This document shows positions 1-8,477 of a DNA stretch of 34,085 nucleotides, in pieces; the stretch's first letter is position 1; the number at the start of each line of letters is the position of its first letter. The notes beneath the pieces are model-generated. The model had not been told where the DNA came from. It did no database searches and saw nothing but the letters and a program-made list of their open reading frames with translations. This DNA is from Candidatus Fermentibacteraceae bacterium (GTDB lineage: Bacteria > Fermentibacterota > Fermentibacteria > Fermentibacterales > JCC-6). The stretch spans positions 1 through 34,085 of the forward strand of contig JADGDO010000020.1 in the NCBI GenBank assembly GCA_016744855.1, written 5' to 3'. The position numbers and the translations under genes were made by a program.

Positions 1-288
1 GCACATTTCATAGCCCGTGCAACTCATGGTTTTGCTGACGACTTGCTTACTGCAGCCTTCCTAGCCTGCTCAGCACCCGTACTGATGGCTCCGGCAATGA
101 ACACCCGGATGTGGAATAACCCCGCCGTTCAGGCCAATATTGATCTTCTTTCATCAAGGGGAATTGCCCTTGCCGGACCCGATTCCGGGCAGCTGGCATG
201 TGGAACCACCGGTTACGGCCGTATGATGGAAGCCAGTGATATTGCTGAGATTTGTAGCAGCATTCTACAGAAGGGGGGCATCAGATGA
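1..288 (+). CDS. coaC: Phosphopantothenoylcysteine decarboxylase domain (CoaC part of CoaBC/Dfp), 3' end only
   Basis: Partial gene whose 5' end lies outside the window; frame 1 is open from base 1. The family (HFCD flavoproteins) decarboxylates 4'-phosphopantothenoylcysteine in coenzyme A synthesis, in the cytoplasm, using FMN. Visible marks are the N-terminal stretch ARATHGFADDLL, then the family motif PAMNTRMW (substrate-recognition PxMNxxMW), and PDSGQLACGTTGYGRM, which matches the loop carrying the catalytic cysteine. The protein stops about 25 residues after that loop, where a bifunctional CoaBC would continue into the CoaB synthetase domain. This is therefore a stand-alone decarboxylase, or CoaB is a separate gene elsewhere. 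The stop overlaps the mtnA start (ATGA, 285-288), so the two are probably co-translated. The family is certain; calling it CoaC rather than another HFCD protein is likely but not proven. Confidence 0.85.
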   Translation, partial: AHFIARATHGFADDLLTAAFLACSAPVLMAPAMNTRMWNNPAVQANIDLLSSRGIALAGPDSGQLACGTTGYGRMMEASDIAEICSSILQKGGIR

Positions 289-1298
289 AGCCTGTTCCAA
301 CCCTGAAATGGTGCGAAAACCATCTTCAACTACTTGACCAGAGACTCCTTCCTGCTGAAGAGATTTTCATTCAATGCAAGTCGGTAAAAGATCTTGCCCA
401 CGCAATAAAAACCCTAGCGGTAAGAGGAGCTCCAGCTATAGGGATCGCAGCAGCTTACGGTGCCGTTACTGCGGCTCTGGAAACTTCTGATACCGCAAAT
501 TTCCAAGAGGAATGTAATGCACTACTTGATGTTTTGGCTTCCACCAGACCGACTGCTGTAAATCTGTTTCACTGCCTTGATATCCAGAGGCAAATTCTTT
601 TCTCCTCACCCACAAAGGAAATCGCCATTGAGAGGCTTTTAACTCGTGCTCACGAACTCTTTGAAGAGGATCTTGAAGCAAGCAAGGCCATGGGAAGGTT
701 TGGGGCTGACCTGCTTCCAGAGGGTTGTACAGTTCTTACTCATTGCAATGCGGGTGGGTTGGCAACTTCTGGGCTGGGTACCGCTCTTTCTGTTATCTAC
801 GAAGCCCATTCCCGCGGAATTCTCAAGCAGGTTTTCGCTGATGAGACCAGACCTCTCCTGCAGGGAGCCAGGCTTACCGCATGGGAACTCCACCGAGTAG
901 GAATCCCGGTAAAGGTCCTTCCCGATTCCGCTGCTGCTTCTCTTCTTAGAACCGGTGAAGTTGATGCTGTTATAACTGGAGCAGACAGGGTGGCCATGAA
1001 TGGTGACTCTGCCAATAAAATAGGAACTTATCCTCTTGCCCTTGCAGCACATGAGTCCGGAGTGCCCTTTTACATAGTAGCACCAACCTCTACTTTTGAT
1101 CCGAAATCAGCCACTGGCTTTTCCATTGAAATTGAGGAAAGAGGCAGAGAAGAACTTGCCGAAATGGGGACTAGAAAAATTCTTCCGGATGGTGTGAGGG
1201 TTTTCAACCCGGCTTTTGATGTTACTCCTGTTAAGTTGATCACTTCCATTATCTGTGAGAAAGGGGTTATTTCAGCACCTAGTGAAATTGAATGGTGA
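285..1298 (+). CDS. mtnA: S-methyl-5-thioribose-1-phosphate isomerase
   Basis: 337 aa, normal length. It converts 5-methylthioribose 1-phosphate to methylthioribulose 1-phosphate in methionine salvage and belongs to the eIF2B-alpha/MtnA family. Seen in the sequence: the phosphate-binding loop RGAPAIG (47-53), THCNAGGLAT with the catalytic cysteine at 154, DETRPLLQGARLTAWEL (186-202), and ITGADRVAMNGDSANKIGT with the catalytic aspartate at 234. The Cys and Asp fit the pair established for the bacterial enzyme. The ATG at 285 overlaps the stop of the preceding gene and has a G-rich Shine-Dalgarno (aagggggg, 271-278). No other salvage gene (mtnB, mtnK, mtnP) is in the window. The related ribose-1,5-bisphosphate isomerase is an alternative, but the motifs fit MtnA better. 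Confidence 0.93.
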   Translation: MKPVPTLKWCENHLQLLDQRLLPAEEIFIQCKSVKDLAHAIKTLAVRGAPAIGIAAAYGAVTAALETSDTANFQEECNALLDVLASTRPTAVNLFHCLDIQRQILFSSPTKEIAIERLLTRAHELFEEDLEASKAMGRFGADLLPEGCTVLTHCNAGGLATSGLGTALSVIYEAHSRGILKQVFADETRPLLQGARLTAWELHRVGIPVKVLPDSAAASLLRTGEVDAVITGADRVAMNGDSANKIGTYPLALAAHESGVPFYIVAPTSTFDPKSATGFSIEIEERGREELAEMGTRKILPDGVRVFNPAFDVTPVKLITSIICEKGVISAPSEIEW

Positions 1299-1300
1299 GG

Positions 1301-1329
1301 TTGACACAGATAGATGTATGCAATACTAT
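1301..1329 (+). promoter_or_regulatory. Candidate sigma-70-type promoter for dnaK
   Basis: TTGACA (1301-1306) is a perfect -35 hexamer, followed by a 17-bp spacer and TACTAT (1324-1329, 4 of 6 matches to TATAAT). It starts three bases after the mtnA stop and would give a leader of about 90 nt before dnaK. I found no CIRCE inverted repeat (TTAGCACTC-N9-GAGTGCTAA), so HrcA control is not indicated. Confidence 0.6.
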
Positions 1330-1392
1330 TTCATTGATGATTTAATGGATTGAGAGCTCTGAGTTATCGGTGTTCAGGGTCTCGTCTTTGGC

Positions 1393-1416
1393 TTTTACTG
1401 AATCGGTTTTACTGAA
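1393..1416 (+). repeat. 10-bp direct repeat in the dnaK leader
   Basis: TTTTACTGAA occurs at 1393-1402 and again at 1407-1416, a 14-bp period. The second copy runs into the Shine-Dalgarno GAAGGAG (1414-1420) of dnaK. It could be chance or a binding site for a regulator; nothing in the sequence decides this. Confidence 0.5.
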
Positions 1417-1425
1417 GGAGCAGAT

Positions 1426-3297
1426 ATGGGAAGAACCATAGGAATTGACCTTGGAACGACTAACTCCTGCATCGCTTTCAGTGATGGTGGTCACCCCACG
1501 GTTATCCAATCGAAGAGTGGCTCGCGTGTAATGCCCTCCGTAGTAGCGTTTTCCGCTAAAGGAGAGAGGCTAGTGGGGCTTGTCGCCAGAAGACAGGCAA
1601 TTACCAACCCTAAAAATACAGTGAACAGTATCAAGAGACTTATGGGAAGACGATACGCAGAAGTCTCTAACCAGATAAATGATGTTTCATATGAGATTGT
1701 TGAGAACGGTAATGGTGACGCTGCTGTTCGAATTATGGACAGAATTTATACACCACCAGAGATCTCAGCTATCATTCTTCAACAGTTGAAGCTCACAGCA
1801 GAAGAATTCCTCGGTGAGGAAGTTACCGATGCGGTGATAACTGTTCCGGCGTATTTTAATGAAATTCAGCGTGAAGCAACCAAAGCTGCGGGAAAGATTG
1901 CCGGCTTCAATGTAAAAAGAGTTTTAAACGAGCCTACTGCAGCAGCGCTTGCATTTCTTGAACCCCAGGGTAAGAAGAAGCTCGTTGTTTATGATTTCGG
2001 AGGTGGAACATTCGATGTGAGTGTTCTTCAGGTTATTGAAGGTGTTTTCGAGGTGAAGGCTACTCTTGGAAATACAACTCTTGGTGGAGATGATCTTGAT
2101 ACAAAGCTTGTTCAGTGGATAATGAGCGAATTCAAATCAGAAACAGGTATTGATCTCAGCCGGGACAATATTGCTCCACAACGTGTGAGAGAGGCTGCTG
2201 AAAGGGCAAAGTGCGAATTGTCCATGACGCATGAGACAGACATCAACCTGCCTTTCATTGCAACAGGGGAATCCGGCCCTGTTCATCTGGAAATAACAGT
2301 TACAAGAAATCTCTTTGAGGAGCTTGCTGGTAATCTGATTCATGAAACAATTCCGCTCTGCAAAGATGCTCTGGATGATGCTGGCATGAAGATTGAAGAT
2401 ATCGATCACGTTGTTCTGGTAGGTGGTTCTACAAGAATCCCTATGGTTCAGAAACTTGTTGAAGAGTTCTTCAAGAAAAAACCGGCTCAGTCTGTCAATC
2501 CTGATGAGGTAGTTGCTCTCGGTGCTGCTATTGAGAGTTCCGTCTTAACAGGGCAGAGAAAAGACCTTGTTCTTATTGATGTTACTCCGCTAACTCTCGG
2601 TGTGGAAACACTCGGTGGGGTCCTTGCTCCTATTATAAAGAGGAATAGTCCGATTCCTACCAGGAATAGCAGGATATTTACAACTGCAAGCGATAACCAG
2701 TCTGTAGTTGGAGTGCATGTTGCACAGGGAGAAAGAGAAATAATTGACGGTAACAGAAGCTTAGGCACCTTTGAATTGCGTGGTATTACCGCTGCAAAGC
2801 GCGGAGAACCCCGTATAGAGGTAGTCTTTGAAATAGACGCGAGTGGAATACTGAATGTTTCTGCAAGAGACACAACTACAGGCCAGGAACAGAGTATCAA
2901 AGTTAATCCAAGTGGTGGTTTAAGCGGTCATGATATTGAAAGACTTCGCAAGGAAGCTGCAGCGAATGCAGAAGCAGATAAGATCAGACTTAGATTTGTT
3001 GCTATCAGGAACGAAGCAGACGAAGTGATTTACAAGGCTTCAAAATCGCTTAAAGTTGCGCGAGAGGAACTGGACAAAGAGTCATGGACAGAGCTTGAAA
3101 ATGAGCTCAAGAAGCTTAAAACTCTTCGCGATGAAGAAGATCCTCTGGCAATAGAAAAAGCAATTGCTGTTGTACGCCAACTTAACAGTTCGGTGTCAAA
3201 GCTCGTTGAAGTGTTTGAGTCTGACGAAGAGAATGCAACTTCTGAATTTCTCAACTCAATTTCTAAAGTTGAAGGTGAGGGTAATTCAGCAAAATAG
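1426..3297 (+). CDS. dnaK: Molecular chaperone DnaK (Hsp70)
   Basis: 623 aa, full length. Cytoplasmic ATP-dependent chaperone that works with DnaJ and GrpE. The N-terminal ATPase domain shows GIDLGTTNSCIA (phosphate 1 motif), ITVPAYFNEIQREATKAAG, LNEPTAAALAF, VYDFGGGTFDVSVL (phosphate 2) and VVLVGGSTRIPMVQ (adenosine motif). The substrate-binding domain begins at DVTPLTLGVETLGG, with the lid helices rich in K/E after about residue 505. The C-terminus (VEGEGNSAK) lacks the EEVD-like or longer G-rich tail of some homologues. The ATG has a strong Shine-Dalgarno GAAGGAG five bases upstream. dnaJ follows after 61 bp. No grpE or hrcA is nearby, which differs from the common hrcA-grpE-dnaK-dnaJ order. 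Confidence 0.97.
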   Translation: MGRTIGIDLGTTNSCIAFSDGGHPTVIQSKSGSRVMPSVVAFSAKGERLVGLVARRQAITNPKNTVNSIKRLMGRRYAEVSNQINDVSYEIVENGNGDAAVRIMDRIYTPPEISAIILQQLKLTAEEFLGEEVTDAVITVPAYFNEIQREATKAAGKIAGFNVKRVLNEPTAAALAFLEPQGKKKLVVYDFGGGTFDVSVLQVIEGVFEVKATLGNTTLGGDDLDTKLVQWIMSEFKSETGIDLSRDNIAPQRVREAAERAKCELSMTHETDINLPFIATGESGPVHLEITVTRNLFEELAGNLIHETIPLCKDALDDAGMKIEDIDHVVLVGGSTRIPMVQKLVEEFFKKKPAQSVNPDEVVALGAAIESSVLTGQRKDLVLIDVTPLTLGVETLGGVLAPIIKRNSPIPTRNSRIFTTASDNQSVVGVHVAQGEREIIDGNRSLGTFELRGITAAKRGEPRIEVVFEIDASGILNVSARDTTTGQEQSIKVNPSGGLSGHDIERLRKEAAANAEADKIRLRFVAIRNEADEVIYKASKSLKVAREELDKESWTELENELKKLKTLRDEEDPLAIEKAIAVVRQLNSSVSKLVEVFESDEENATSEFLNSISKVEGEGNSAK

Positions 3298-3322
3298 ACA
3301 CCGGTTTCTGAAAAGCAGATTT

Positions 3323-3351
3323 TTGTAGTTTCAGCACTCCGTTGTTATATT
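3323..3351 (+). promoter_or_regulatory. Candidate internal promoter for a leaderless dnaJ transcript
   Basis: TTGTAG (3323-3328), a 17-bp spacer, then TATATT (3346-3351, 5 of 6). The predicted transcription start falls at about 3358, at the dnaJ ATG (3359). No Shine-Dalgarno precedes that ATG, which agrees with a leaderless message. Position is inferred from consensus only. Confidence 0.45.
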
Positions 3352-3358
3352 TCACACT

Positions 3359-4444
3359 ATGAATCCATATGAAGTATTAGGCGTGGATCGAAGCGCGTCC
3401 GCCGAGGATATTAAGAAGGCCTATCGTACAGCAGCGATGAAGAATCATCCGGATCGCAACCCGGGTGATCACAAGGCTGAAGAGCGTTTCAAAGAAGTTG
3501 CAGGAGCTTATGAGGTGTTAAGCGACCCTTCCAGAAGGGATGCTTTCGACCGTTACGGAACCACAGATGCTCCGGGTTCCGCCTCTGGAATGGGCGGGAT
3601 GCACGATATATTCAGTGGTTTTGGTCTTGATGATGCTATGAGAGCATTCATGGAAAATTTCGGGTTTTCTTCCGGTGGTTCCGGATCCCGTGCTGTTCAC
3701 GGTGAGGATGTTTCTGTAAGAGTTAATCTTGATCTTGAAGAGGCTGCACTTGGTGGTCGTCGCGATATCGAGGTTGAACGAAATGTTGCCTGTGGCAAGT
3801 GCTCAGGCACTGGTGCTGATGCAACTGCTGGATCAGATACATGCAGACAGTGCAATGGCGCAGGAAAAGTGTCCTCTATCAGGAATACCCTTCTGGGAAG
3901 TTTTCGAACAGTGAATCAGTGCAATGTATGCAATGGCAGAGGCACTATACCCAAAAAACTGTGCACAGGATGTAAAGGCAGAGGTTTCAAGAGTAAAAAA
4001 TCTACTATTGCAGTAGATCTCCCGGCCGGTCTTTCTAAAGGTCACTACATCAGGCTCAGAGGTCAAGGACATCATCCTGGTCAGGATGGAGTGCCCGGTG
4101 ACCTGAAACTCCTGATTAACAGTATTGACTATGGACCATTCAAGCGCGAGGAAGATGATCTCGTTTACCCTCTAACAATCTCATATCCTCAAGCGGTTCT
4201 CGGGGGCGAATTCTCGGTACCCACTCCCGACGGAGATTCTATTAAAGTCAAGGTTGGAAGTGGAACCAACTCAGGTACCAGATTCAAACACAAACACCAT
4301 GGGATGGGCCGGCTTAACAGGCGGGGCAGAGGAGATCTTCTTGTAGAAGTTGATATTCACGTTCCCTCCAAGGTTAAGCGGGGCGATAAGGAGCTTCTCA
4401 AGAAACTTGATGAGTCCTCCTCATTTCAGGTCAAGAATAGATAG
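3359..4444 (+). CDS. dnaJ: Chaperone protein DnaJ (type I Hsp40)
   Basis: 361 aa. Stimulates DnaK ATP hydrolysis and delivers substrates. The J domain carries HPD at 30-32 inside [12 protein letters not shown] short Gly/Met/Phe linker (about 73-110) follows. The zinc region has all four CxxCxGxG motifs: CGKCSGTG (Cys145/148), CRQCNGAG (162/165), CNVCNGRG (188/191) and CTGCKGRG (202/205), so this is a complete type I DnaJ. The C-terminal beta domains include [20 protein letters not shown] and [12 protein letters not shown]. The start lacks any Shine-Dalgarno but sits about eight bases behind a good -10 element, so translation may be leaderless. mutS2 follows two bases after the stop. Confidence 0.96.
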   Translation: MNPYEVLGVDRSASAEDIKKAYRTAAMKNHPDRNPGDHKAEERFKEVAGAYEVLSDPSRRDAFDRYGTTDAPGSASGMGGMHDIFSGFGLDDAMRAFMENFGFSSGGSGSRAVHGEDVSVRVNLDLEEAALGGRRDIEVERNVACGKCSGTGADATAGSDTCRQCNGAGKVSSIRNTLLGSFRTVNQCNVCNGRGTIPKKLCTGCKGRGFKSKKSTIAVDLPAGLSKGHYIRLRGQGHHPGQDGVPGDLKLLINSIDYGPFKREEDDLVYPLTISYPQAVLGGEFSVPTPDGDSIKVKVGSGTNSGTRFKHKHHGMGRLNRRGRGDLLVEVDIHVPSKVKRGDKELLKKLDESSSFQVKNR

Positions 4445-4446
4445 CA

Positions 4447-6765
4447 ATGGACCACTCTCTCAACAGGCTTGAATATCCATCCATTCTTGAAATTGTACGG
4501 AAACACGCAGGTAGTCAGGCAGGAAAAGATCTTGTTTCCCGCCTGTTGCCGGCCACTGACCGCAAGACTTCCAAGCTTCTTCAGGATGAGACTATTCATG
4601 CAGCTGGCCTTATCAGTATTAGTATAGAGCCTCCTGTTTCTAATTTGCAGGGAGTTATTGCAGCTGTTGATTCTCTCGAGCGTGGTGCGATTGCACTGGA
4701 ACCGTTCCACCTAAGGAGCACCGGGGAAGCTTTAGCAGATTTTAAGAGATTCACTGATAGGGTGAATGAATCCTCAGATGCAATCACCGGAATTCTTGAT
4801 ACTGCTATTTCTGAGATACCTGTTCTTGATTCTCTTTCTCGAATGCTTCTTCGAATTACAACAGCAGATGGGGAGCTATCCAAAGATGCTTCGCCCGAGT
4901 TAAAAAAAATATCCAGGCGAATTGAGTCACTTCGTTCCTCACTAACTGCAAGGTTATCTGCTATTTCATCGAGACTTGCTGGAATCGGAGTTCTCAGAGA
5001 CTCTCCGCCATCTATTCGATCTGGAAGATTTGTACTGCCGGTAACAGCAGGAAAAAGAGGTTCTGTCAAGGGTTTAATTCATGACAGATCTGAAAGCGGA
5101 GCAACACTTTTCATTGAGCCTGCAGAACTTGTCGAGGGTGGAAATCAACTTCAGGAAGCTCTTCTTGATCTGCAGCAGGAACGAAGGCGAATTCTTCGGG
5201 ATGCTACAACAGCATTTAGAGAACATCTCGAGGAAACAAAAAAGGGAATATCTATTCTCAGCAGCCTTGATTTTGTCTTTGCCAGAGCAAGGTATCACCT
5301 CGATGAAAGAACTGCATTTCCAGAGGAAGGGCAAATGGACCTTCGAGACCTGGCTCACCCTCTTCTCCCTCATGAAACTGTTGTTAAAAGCAGAGTTAAG
5401 CTTGCCGAGGACTGGCGTGTGCTTGTTATCAGTGGACCGAATGCCGGTGGTAAGAGCGTTCTTCTTAAGGCAGTTTCTCTCGCTTCAATCTGCTCCAGAA
5501 GCGGGTTAGGTGCTCATGCAAGTTCAGCCTCATTTATTCCGTTTTTCAGTAAAATAATGGTCTCTATGGGCGATAATCAATCAATAGCTATGCATCTTAG
5601 CACATACTCTGCCAGGCTTACAGAACAGAGAGAAATACTACTGGACGGTGACCGGGAAACCCTTGCAATTATAGATGAACCTGCTGCAGGAACCGATCCA
5701 GTAACCGGTGCAGCTCTAGCTGCCGTTTTCCTTGAGGAGCTCGCTGACTCAGGAGTCAGAACAATAGTGAGTACTCATATGGGGCAGCTTAAATTGATGG
5801 CTCGCGAGAAGCAGGGATTTCATAATGCTTCCATGTCATTTAATCCGGAAACACTTACTCCCGGGTTCAAGTTTATTGCAGATATTCCAGGGGCCTCATG
5901 CACTCTTGAAGCAGCCGCTATAGCTGGATTCCCTCCGGATTTGCTGAAAAAAGCATCAGATCTTGCTGGCGATTCTTTCAGTCTGGACAGTCTAGTTATC
6001 AGCCTCAGAGATCTCGAGGAAACTCGTCAAAAGGAACTCCATCGCCTCACTGAGGAGAGAAAGCATGCCAGAAAAACCAGGAATTACCTGGAGAAGCAGC
6101 TCAAGGAGACCAGAAACGACCTCGAAAAGAGAATTGAGGCGGTAGATTATGAAAAAAATCGCACCTTAAAAAGCATCGAATCACGGGCGGATTCTCTTTT
6201 GGTTTCTATTGCTAATTCTCCGTCTGCAGTTGAAAGAAAAGATGCGCGAAAAAAACTAGGTAAGCTTGCAGCCAGTGAGAAACCGACAGTTAGATCGAAT
6301 AAGATCATTAACTCTTCCTCAGATAAGCAAACTGCTGCTATTCAGGAAGGTGATAATGTTCAGATAGATGGCTGGAGTGTTTCTGGTATTGTTGAAAAAG
6401 CTGGAAGATCAACTGCCATGGTGAGAATAGGTTCAATACGGGTAAAGAAAAAAATTACAGAACTAATCAAACTTGCACCTACCCCTGAAAAGCATGTCGC
6501 ATCATCAGAATATCAAGCCATTGAAGAGAGCCCTGAGGTTATGCTACTCGGAATGACAATTGATGAAGCTATTGCAGAACTGGATATAAAGCTAGATAAT
6601 TGTACTGCTATCAGTCTTAAAAGATTAAGGATTGTGCATGGCAAGGGCCGATTGATGTTGGGTGTAACAGATTGGCTTAGAAGAGATAAACGGCTGAAAA
6701 GCGTATCTATTGCATCTCCCGAAGAGGGTGGCACAGGAGCGTCTATTATTATTCTTAAGGGGTAG
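4447..6765 (+). CDS. mutS2: MutS2 family ATPase with C-terminal Smr domain
   Basis: 772 aa, the usual length. Family members bind branched DNA or collided/stalled ribosomes; they do not do mismatch repair. Seen: the start LNRLEYPSILEIVRKHAGSQ typical of MutS2, Walker A GPNAGGKS (330-337), Walker B with DEPAAGTDPVTGAALA, STHMGQLK (H-loop), a long charged coiled coil after about residue 515, and a C-terminal Smr domain with HGKG (His731). In the Smr domain the usual LDLRG sequence reads VMLLGM, so the Asp and Arg linked to nuclease activity are missing. The gene begins two bases after dnaJ with little Shine-Dalgarno, suggesting translational coupling. dnaG starts five bases after its stop. Confidence 0.93.
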   Translation: MDHSLNRLEYPSILEIVRKHAGSQAGKDLVSRLLPATDRKTSKLLQDETIHAAGLISISIEPPVSNLQGVIAAVDSLERGAIALEPFHLRSTGEALADFKRFTDRVNESSDAITGILDTAISEIPVLDSLSRMLLRITTADGELSKDASPELKKISRRIESLRSSLTARLSAISSRLAGIGVLRDSPPSIRSGRFVLPVTAGKRGSVKGLIHDRSESGATLFIEPAELVEGGNQLQEALLDLQQERRRILRDATTAFREHLEETKKGISILSSLDFVFARARYHLDERTAFPEEGQMDLRDLAHPLLPHETVVKSRVKLAEDWRVLVISGPNAGGKSVLLKAVSLASICSRSGLGAHASSASFIPFFSKIMVSMGDNQSIAMHLSTYSARLTEQREILLDGDRETLAIIDEPAAGTDPVTGAALAAVFLEELADSGVRTIVSTHMGQLKLMAREKQGFHNASMSFNPETLTPGFKFIADIPGASCTLEAAAIAGFPPDLLKKASDLAGDSFSLDSLVISLRDLEETRQKELHRLTEERKHARKTRNYLEKQLKETRNDLEKRIEAVDYEKNRTLKSIESRADSLLVSIANSPSAVERKDARKKLGKLAASEKPTVRSNKIINSSSDKQTAAIQEGDNVQIDGWSVSGIVEKAGRSTAMVRIGSIRVKKKITELIKLAPTPEKHVASSEYQAIEESPEVMLLGMTIDEAIAELDIKLDNCTAISLKRLRIVHGKGRLMLGVTDWLRRDKRLKSVSIASPEEGGTGASIIILKG

Positions 6766-6770
6766 TCTTC

Positions 6771-8477
6771 ATGGCATTTAATCCCATTGATGTGGAGATG
6801 GTCAAGGATTCTACCGATATTGTCTCAACTATTGGGCGATATGTCGAGTTGAAAAGGTCAGGCACTTCATGGAAGGGTCTTTGCCCTTTTCACAGAGATA
6901 AAACTGCAAGCTTCTTCGTTTCTCCTCCACGAAATACCTGGAAGTGCTTTGGATGTGGTGAGGGTGGCGATGTCATAAGTTTTCTCATGAAACATAAAAA
7001 TCTCAGCTTTCTTGAGGTGATTGAAGAGCTTGCTGAAGAGAACGGAATTACAATTGATAGAAGCAATGCCCCTAATCGTTCATCTCAGCTTTCCAAAGGA
7101 TTGTTCGACGTTGTTGCCGAAGCACAGAAATTTTATCAGAGATGTTTCTCTGAACCTGTGGGTACCGAGGCAAGAGATTACCTTAATAACAGATTAATTG
7201 ATGAAGGAACACTTGAACTGGGTATTGGCTATGCACCTGGGGAAAATTCTCTTCTTTCTCACCTGAGAGGTCTCAATTTTTCGATATCAGTTATGAGCGA
7301 GGCCGGACTGGTTATTACAGACAGAGGAAATCCCTATGATCGCTTCAGAAAACGATTAACATTCCCGATCCGAGACAGACGAGGAAGAGTTGTCTCTTTC
7401 GGCGCAAGAGGTTTCGGTGATGCTGTACCAAAATATCTTAATGGTCCAGAGACATCCATTTACAAAAAAGGATCATTTCTTTATGGGTATAGTACCGCCC
7501 AAAAGGGTGCCAGAGATTCCGGCAGGGCAATTCTTGTTGAGGGCTACTTTGATCACGCCAGACTATTATCCATTGGTTATAGCGGTACTGTAGCAACCAG
7601 TGGAACTGCCCTTACAGAAAAACAGGCAAGAAATCTTAAGGGAATGTCCGACAATATATTGATTTGCTACGATGGAGATTCTGCGGGTAGTAAAGCTGCT
7701 GTTAAAGCTGCAGAGACCCTGCTTTCTCAAGGGGCTTATCCATTGATTATCAAGTTGCCTCAAGGCATGGATCCCGATGATTTCGTTCGAGAGAGAGGTT
7801 CTGAAGAGTTCGAAAAGCTGATAAACTCAGCTCTAGATCCTGTTTCATTTTGCATCTCTCTTCTCGGGGGTAGAATGCCTGACGGGCCCGGCAGAATTCA
7901 AATCGCTCAGAGACTTCTTGAAGTTGTAGCATCTTCTTCAAATCCTCTTGTCGAAGAGGATCTTCAAAGAAAAGTTGAAAGACTCACCGGTTACTCAAGG
8001 ACAGCTTTAGCCAAGTCGGGGGAGTCCATTAGAGAGAAAAAACTGCCCTTTGAAAGACGAACCAACGTTAACAGAAGAAGTGGAGAAATTGGAAGTGGCG
8101 ACAGAGGAATTCTCAGGGCAATTACTGCTGGAGGACTTTTTGACGCGGAACTGATAAGATTTCTCAAAGATGATGATATGATTTCGAAACAGGCTTCAGC
8201 TATCCTGGCTGCTTTCAGAAAGCAGCTTGAACAGGGATATTCAAGACCGGTCTTCGGAGAACTGGAAGAGGAGATTGCCGGGGATTGTGCAGATATTGTT
8301 GGTATTCTTGAATCTGTAAATTCTGAGGAGATCACTGCTCTAAAAAGCTATGTTGAAAAGAAAAGAAGAGAAATCCCAAGACGTAGACAACTCAGGCGTG
8401 GGCTTTCCGAAGCCGATTCGGAAGAAAAAGCTATGACCCTTGAAGAACTCTCTGACGGTGTCATTCATGAGAACTAG
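6771..8477 (+). CDS. dnaG: DNA primase
   Basis: 568 aa. Makes RNA primers for replication at the fork with the DnaB helicase. The N-terminal CHCC zinc finger is seen as CPFH (Cys38, His41) and CFGCGEGG (Cys59, Cys62), within LCPFHRDKTASFFVSP. The RNA polymerase core contains RFRKRLTFPIRDRRGRVVSFGAR and KYLNGPETSIYKKG. The Toprim acidic residues are LVEGYFD (Glu257) and CYDGDSAG (Asp301, Asp303). The last about 130 residues are poorly conserved and probably form the helicase-binding domain. A Shine-Dalgarno (aagggg) ends just inside mutS2. The 3' end overlaps the sigma-factor gene by 11 bp. The primase-sigma order recalls the macromolecular synthesis operon (rpsU-dnaG-rpoD). Confidence 0.96.
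   Translation: MAFNPIDVEMVKDSTDIVSTIGRYVELKRSGTSWKGLCPFHRDKTASFFVSPPRNTWKCFGCGEGGDVISFLMKHKNLSFLEVIEELAEENGITIDRSNAPNRSSQLSKGLFDVVAEAQKFYQRCFSEPVGTEARDYLNNRLIDEGTLELGIGYAPGENSLLSHLRGLNFSISVMSEAGLVITDRGNPYDRFRKRLTFPIRDRRGRVVSFGARGFGDAVPKYLNGPETSIYKKGSFLYGYSTAQKGARDSGRAILVEGYFDHARLLSIGYSGTVATSGTALTEKQARNLKGMSDNILICYDGDSAGSKAAVKAAETLLSQGAYPLIIKLPQGMDPDDFVRERGSEEFEKLINSALDPVSFCISLLGGRMPDGPGRIQIAQRLLEVVASSSNPLVEEDLQRKVERLTGYSRTALAKSGESIREKKLPFERRTNVNRRSGEIGSGDRGILRAITAGGLFDAELIRFLKDDDMISKQASAILAAFRKQLEQGYSRPVFGELEEEIAGDCADIVGILESVNSEEITALKSYVEKKRREIPRRRQLRRGLSEADSEEKAMTLEELSDGVIHEN

Noticed and set aside
2137-2409. Many antisense and out-of-frame open frames inside the core genes, such as this one in dnaK
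   Set aside because: They lack ribosome sites, cover well-conserved genes in another frame and show no recognisable domains.
3331-3340. CIRCE-like half site (TCAGCACTCC) before dnaJ
   Set aside because: Only one imperfect half is present and no inverted partner lies at the required 9-bp spacing.
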